Positions 5,891-8,539 of a stretch of 8,539 bases of DNA are shown here, piece by piece; the first letter of the stretch is position 1; each line of letters begins with the position of its first letter. The position numbers and the translations under genes were made by a program. The notes under the pieces were generated by a model. The model searched no databases and was not told the origin of the DNA. It saw only the letters and a list, made by a program, of their open reading frames with translations. The stretch covers positions 1 through 8,539 of the forward strand of contig JAEDGA010000051.1 in NCBI GenBank assembly GCA_016297775.1, written 5' to 3'. The stretch is from Candidatus Methanomethylophilaceae archaeon (lineage in GTDB: Archaea > Thermoplasmatota > Thermoplasmata > Methanomassiliicoccales > Methanomethylophilaceae).

Positions 5891-6701
5891 CCGCGGCGGG
5901 GTTTCCTGGGTCGGCATCGTTTATCGCACCGGCGAGGAGTTTCGCCGAGACATAGTTCTTCCTCTCGATGTGACAGTATGCAAGAGTCTCCAATGCACCT
6001 ATGTGTGTGTAATCGTTGTTGAGTACGCGTGTGGAATAGTTGACCGCCGCGAGGGTCTTGCCGTTGATCCTCATCACATATGCGTTCAAGGCGAGATTGT
6101 CCAGGTTCTTCTTGTCATCTTTGAGGTAGGACTTGGCGAACTTCACCGCACCTTTGGGATCGCCCTTGGCGAACAGAACCCTGCTCATAGAAACCAGCGC
6201 GTCGTAGCAGGGGCCGAACTCGTCTATGACTGCGGATGCCTCCCTCTCCGCAACGGTGAACTCCCCGACGGCGGAATAACATTCGGTCAGAAGCACCCTT
6301 CCCCTGAGGTCCAGGTCGTCCGCCTTCTTCAGGACATCCATGGCGCTCTCGTACTCCTCCATCATGTACAGTGTCTGCGCGAGATCGTACGCATCCGGGG
6401 ATTCAGTCTTAAGCGAACGGTATATGGAATACGCATCCTCCGCCCTTCCCAATCCCCTTAGATTGACCGCAACCTTCTGGAGCTCGATCTCGTCCGACGG
6501 GAGGTTGGACATGACCGTATCCAAAATGGACTGTACCTCATCCTCCTCCTCCACGACCTTGAGGATGGAGGCGCATTTGATCAATATCGCCGGATCCTTT
6601 TTGTTGGCATCGACCACCTCTCTGATCTGCGGGAGCACGAGCTCCTCATTGCCGTCCTTGATATCGTTCTTCACGCGCTCGAATACAGCATCGACGTCCA
6701 T
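5853..6701 (-). CDS. tetratricopeptide-repeat (TPR) protein, role unknown
   Basis: The 282-residue product is a soluble, all-helical repeat protein with no signal peptide or membrane helix. About seven degenerate helix pairs of roughly 33-34 residues run from residue 37 to the end. The small/aromatic pattern of TPRs is visible, for instance at 71-101 (LRGLGRAEDAYSIYRSL), 104-131 (MMEEYESAMDVLKKA), 167-196 (FAKGDPKGAVKFAKSYL) and 236-265 (IERKNYVSAKLLAGAI). TPR proteins act as docking platforms; no catalytic residues or extra domain are seen, so the partner is unknown. The N-terminal 36 residues are a charged helix. ATG 6701 is chosen because a TTTTTATG box lies about 26 nt before it, indicating a leaderless transcript; no Shine-Dalgarno-like sequence is present. 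The last 13 codons overlap the 3' end of trkH in the opposite direction. It forms a single-gene unit, and a link with K+ uptake is not supported beyond position. Confidence 0.88.
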   Translation of the reverse strand: MDVDAVFERVKNDIKDGNEELVLPQIREVVDANKKDPAILIKCASILKVVEEEDEVQSILDTVMSNLPSDEIELQKVAVNLRGLGRAEDAYSIYRSLKTESPDAYDLAQTLYMMEEYESAMDVLKKADDLDLRGRVLLTECYSAVGEFTVAEREASAVIDEFGPCYDALVSMSRVLFAKGDPKGAVKFAKSYLKDDKKNLDNLALNAYVMRINGKTLAAVNYSTRVLNNDYTHIGALETLAYCHIERKNYVSAKLLAGAINDADPGNPAAVRILDACRLMSS

Positions 6702-6724
6702 CGGCCCCGGATTCGCATAACGGA

Positions 6725-6734
6725 CATAAAAACC
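6725..6734 (-). promoter_or_regulatory. TATA box of the TPR-protein gene
   Basis: The minus strand reads GGTTTTTATG, centred 26-27 nt before ATG 6701, the spacing of a leaderless archaeal transcript. The non-coding flank of the insertion sequence begins somewhere upstream of it (right side), so insertion may have replaced upstream control sequence while leaving this core. Confidence 0.55.
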
Positions 6735-6842
6735 CTTACCTTTGTTTTATGAACTCGGGTATGACACATATTGCAGGTAGAATGTAGTTCTCCTCAGAGT
6801 AATTTCCTGAATGTGACTGGATGCTGGACAAGGGTTAAAAGT

Positions 6843-6890
6843 GGTCTTTCAATTGTTTGAAGCGACCAAACCCAAACAGGTCGAAAGACC
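6843..6890 (+). repeat. inverted repeats upstream of the transposase
   Basis: GGTCTTTC (6843-6850) and GAAAGACC (6883-6890) are a perfect 8-bp inverted repeat. Inside lie two further pairings: TGTTTG/CAAACA (6855-6860, 6873-6878) and CGACC/GGTCG (6863-6867, 6879-6883). In addition, GGTCGAAAGACC (6879-6890) alone makes a 4-bp stem with a GAAA loop. A related GGTTCGAAGACC occurs at 6926-6937. These could be transposase-binding sites near the element's left end or a fold that limits transposase expression; neither is shown. Confidence 0.5.
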
Positions 6891-6913
6891 GTTTTCCCCA
6901 TATGAATCGACTC

Positions 6914-6919
6914 TTATAA
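6914..6919 (+). promoter_or_regulatory. TATA box of the transposase gene
   Basis: TTATAA within CTCTTATAAGG lies about 22 nt before GTG 6939. This is a little short for a leaderless start there, since the predicted start site would be near 6942-6943. The true start may therefore be slightly downstream, for example GTG 6957. Confidence 0.45.
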
Positions 6920-6938
6920 GGTTACGGTTCGAAGACCT

Positions 6939-8444
6939 GTGTGTTTGGCGGGAACAGTGAAGATATCGTCTCGCAGAAGAAGCAGGATCCATGCAAAAGT
7001 ACCGTTTCCGAATGACAACCGTACCTTCTCCTGTGGTACGAAGATCCTTGTGGAATCGGTGTTCTCGGATACGGGATTGAACGATTTCTTGGATGGTCTG
7101 AAGAGGGATCAGGGAGAGAGGGTCTCCAATGAAGTGGTCGCCTTGGTGGCCAATTCGGTGGAGATGACTGGAATCTCCGTGAACAGATTGGACAGGATGT
7201 TATCTGACGACTCCATCCGTAAAGAATACGGATTGGGGAATTCCCATGTCAAATCGATATATCGCACGGTCGACAGGATAGGGGATCGTTCGGATGAGAT
7301 CGTGAGGTATCTCGGTATGGTCCTAAGGACCAAGTACAACGTCAACATGGATGTCGTTTTTACCGATTGGACCTCCATGTACTTCGAGACATCACCCAAT
7401 TCTGTCATAAAGTTCGGTTATTCCAGGGATCACCGGTCGGATAGACCACAGATCAATGTCGGACTGTCGATGGATCGTGATTCCGGTATGCCGATCGGAT
7501 TGACGATGATGCCGGGAAATATCCTTGATGTAACACATTTCGAGGACACCTTCAAACAGATATCGCCTCTGTTGAACAAGGATTCGGTCATAGTCTTCGA
7601 CAACGGTGCATATTCCAAGAAGAATTCCGACCTTCTTGAGGAGAACGGTATCGGTTTTGTGACCAGGTTGGAACTGAACAAGAGCGAGATCGATCATGTG
7701 AAATGCCATCAATCCGAGTGGAACATGGTGGATGACGAGATCATGTGCATCGAACGTACAGGATATCTCGGCAGGAAGAGGCACATCTTCTTCTCGTTGA
7801 AACGTCAGTTGGAGATATTCGATCAATATCGCAGGAAAGCGGAACACGATTATGACGAGATGGAGGAGATGAGGCTTGCTTTGGAATACGGGAAGAAGCC
7901 TCGCAAGAAGTACCGTAACGGCAACTGTTTCGTTAACACGCATTTGTCGTATCAGTTCCCGTTGAAGGGGATAGACAGGGATTCTGCCATAGACATTGCT
8001 GTGAAGAACATGGTCACCGGAAGGGAGGGACTTTTCACACTCATGAGCAATCGTCCGTTCTCACCTTCGAAGGTATTGGAACTGTACCGTTCCAGGAACT
8101 CCATAGAGACGGCTTTCAGGGATCTGAAGCATGGGATAGATTGGAGACCGGCCAATTGCAGTAAGCCTTCGGCCATAAGGGGTAGGATATTGGTGTCATT
8201 CCTGGCATTGTTCTGCATGTCCATGGTCAGATTCCTTTATTCCGAGTTCGGGCATCTTTCAGCAGAATCCATGACGGAGCAATTGACGACGTTCTCACTT
8301 ACGCTCAGAAGACATCAGGATGGTTCCGAGGACAGGATATTCAGCAACTTCTGTCCGATAATCAGGCGTTTGAGGGGGATGAAATCATCACTTCCTTCAA
8401 GAAAATCTCCCGATCAGACGTCGATAACATCGTTTGCTGCCTGA
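6939..8444 (+). CDS. DDE transposase, IS4 superfamily, IS1634-like
   Basis: This enzyme cuts and joins the ends of its own insertion sequence using an RNase H-like fold. The 501-residue frame is uninterrupted and the catalytic triad is complete: D143 (FTDWTSMYFE), D221 (VFDNGAYSK) and E390. The last acid sits in the exact Y-(2)-R-(3)-E-(6)-K signature of IS4-type transposases (Y383, R386, E390, K397). The GYSRDHRSDRPQINVGLSMD segment (160-179) and the long insertion between D221 and E390 with a charged helix (about 286-325) match IS1634-type enzymes. The copy therefore looks capable of activity. The start is uncertain: GTG 6939 gives the longest frame, but the TATA box would put the transcript start at about 6942, and GTG 6957 is an alternative; residues before about 30 are not needed for the family match. 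Base composition is somewhat lower in GC than trkAH, fitting an acquired element. Assignment to the IS4 superfamily is firm; the exact subgroup is less so. Confidence 0.92.
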   Translation: MCLAGTVKISSRRRSRIHAKVPFPNDNRTFSCGTKILVESVFSDTGLNDFLDGLKRDQGERVSNEVVALVANSVEMTGISVNRLDRMLSDDSIRKEYGLGNSHVKSIYRTVDRIGDRSDEIVRYLGMVLRTKYNVNMDVVFTDWTSMYFETSPNSVIKFGYSRDHRSDRPQINVGLSMDRDSGMPIGLTMMPGNILDVTHFEDTFKQISPLLNKDSVIVFDNGAYSKKNSDLLEENGIGFVTRLELNKSEIDHVKCHQSEWNMVDDEIMCIERTGYLGRKRHIFFSLKRQLEIFDQYRRKAEHDYDEMEEMRLALEYGKKPRKKYRNGNCFVNTHLSYQFPLKGIDRDSAIDIAVKNMVTGREGLFTLMSNRPFSPSKVLELYRSRNSIETAFRDLKHGIDWRPANCSKPSAIRGRILVSFLALFCMSMVRFLYSEFGHLSAESMTEQLTTFSLTLRRHQDGSEDRIFSNFCPIIRRLRGMKSSLPSRKSPDQTSITSFAA

Positions 8445-8461
8445 ACATCGGCTAACTGAGA

Positions 8462-8522
8462 ACGTGAGGAATTCACACAAATTCCGAATGTATGAGCGGA
8501 AGCTAGGCTCACAATCTCACGT
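8462..8522 (+). repeat. nested inverted repeats downstream of the transposase
   Basis: ACGTGAG (8462-8468) and CTCACGT (8516-8522) are a perfect 7-bp inverted repeat enclosing two smaller ones: GAATT/AATTC at about 8469-8484, and TGAGC/GCTCA at about 8493-8511. The whole could fold as a three-way cruciform or RNA junction. It may be a terminator for the transposase gene or part of the element's right end. It has no anticodon or T arm, so it is not a tRNA. Confidence 0.4.
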
Positions 8523-8539
8523 ATGTATCAGATGCGGGT

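Larger units (their letters stand above)
6740..8539 (+). mobile_element. IS4-superfamily (IS1634-like) insertion sequence, ends not resolved
   Basis: One intact transposase gene is flanked by about 200 bp of non-coding DNA on the left and 95 bp on the right, each with inverted repeats. The boundaries given are the widest supportable span: the left end must lie between the TPR promoter and the transposase promoter. The right end is after 8444 and may lie beyond the window. I compared the two flanks by eye in opposite orientation and found no convincing terminal inverted repeat or target-site duplication. Family rests on the transposase sequence. The element sits upstream of the TPR gene without breaking a visible reading frame. 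Confidence 0.6.

Noticed and set aside
7392..7943. Minus-strand open frames opposite the transposase
   Set aside because: The sense strand carries the complete DDE catalytic set; antisense frames show no recognisable protein.
8462..8522. tRNA-like gene (7-bp terminal stem)
   Set aside because: Only 61 nt long, with two hairpins rather than three arms, no T-loop TTCGA motif at the right place and no anticodon stem.
8445..8539. Terminal inverted repeat of the insertion sequence matching the left flank
   Set aside because: Comparing the reverse complement of this stretch with 6740-6850 by eye gave only short scattered matches such as GTTCTC; not enough to call an end.

Overview
The window looks like a euryarchaeal chromosome, most likely a host-associated methanogen of the Methanomassiliicoccales or another Thermoplasmata-like lineage. 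This assignment is inference. It rests on archaeal TATA boxes placed about 26 nt before start codons (leaderless transcripts), a moderately high-GC core, an AT-rich BspA-type surface protein and an archaeal-style IS4-superfamily element. No rRNA or other marker gene is present to confirm it.

Left part (1-1177): the 5' part of a minus-strand secreted leucine-rich-repeat (BspA/LRR_5-like) protein runs off the left edge. Its promoter lies beside a near-perfect palindrome. Next to it, also on the minus strand, is a 49-residue rubredoxin-like protein with an apparently leaderless promoter, and a hairpin that overlaps the hisD stop codon.

Centre (1176-6701): hisD (histidinol dehydrogenase, minus strand) is transcribed away from a plus-strand three-gene cluster across a 73-bp intergenic region holding one TATATATT element. 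The cluster is a small secreted/membrane-anchored protein of unknown function, then trkA, then trkH, each separated by 8 nt. TrkA (four RCK half-domains) and TrkH (four selectivity-filter loops) form a nucleotide-gated K+ uptake system. The small protein is a candidate accessory subunit or a linked envelope protein. trkH converges on and overlaps by 38 bp a minus-strand TPR protein gene with its own leaderless-type promoter.

Right part (about 6740-8539): an insertion sequence of the IS4 superfamily, IS1634-like, with an apparently intact DDE transposase (D143, D221, E390 and a Y-R-E-K signature). Its non-coding flanks hold inverted repeats. I could not identify the terminal inverted repeats or the target duplication, so the element's limits are open, and the right end may lie outside the window.

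No tRNA, rRNA, CRISPR array or defence system was found. The most interesting points are the GC-mosaic surface-protein gene, the short-loop rubredoxin, and the small anchored protein linked to trkAH.
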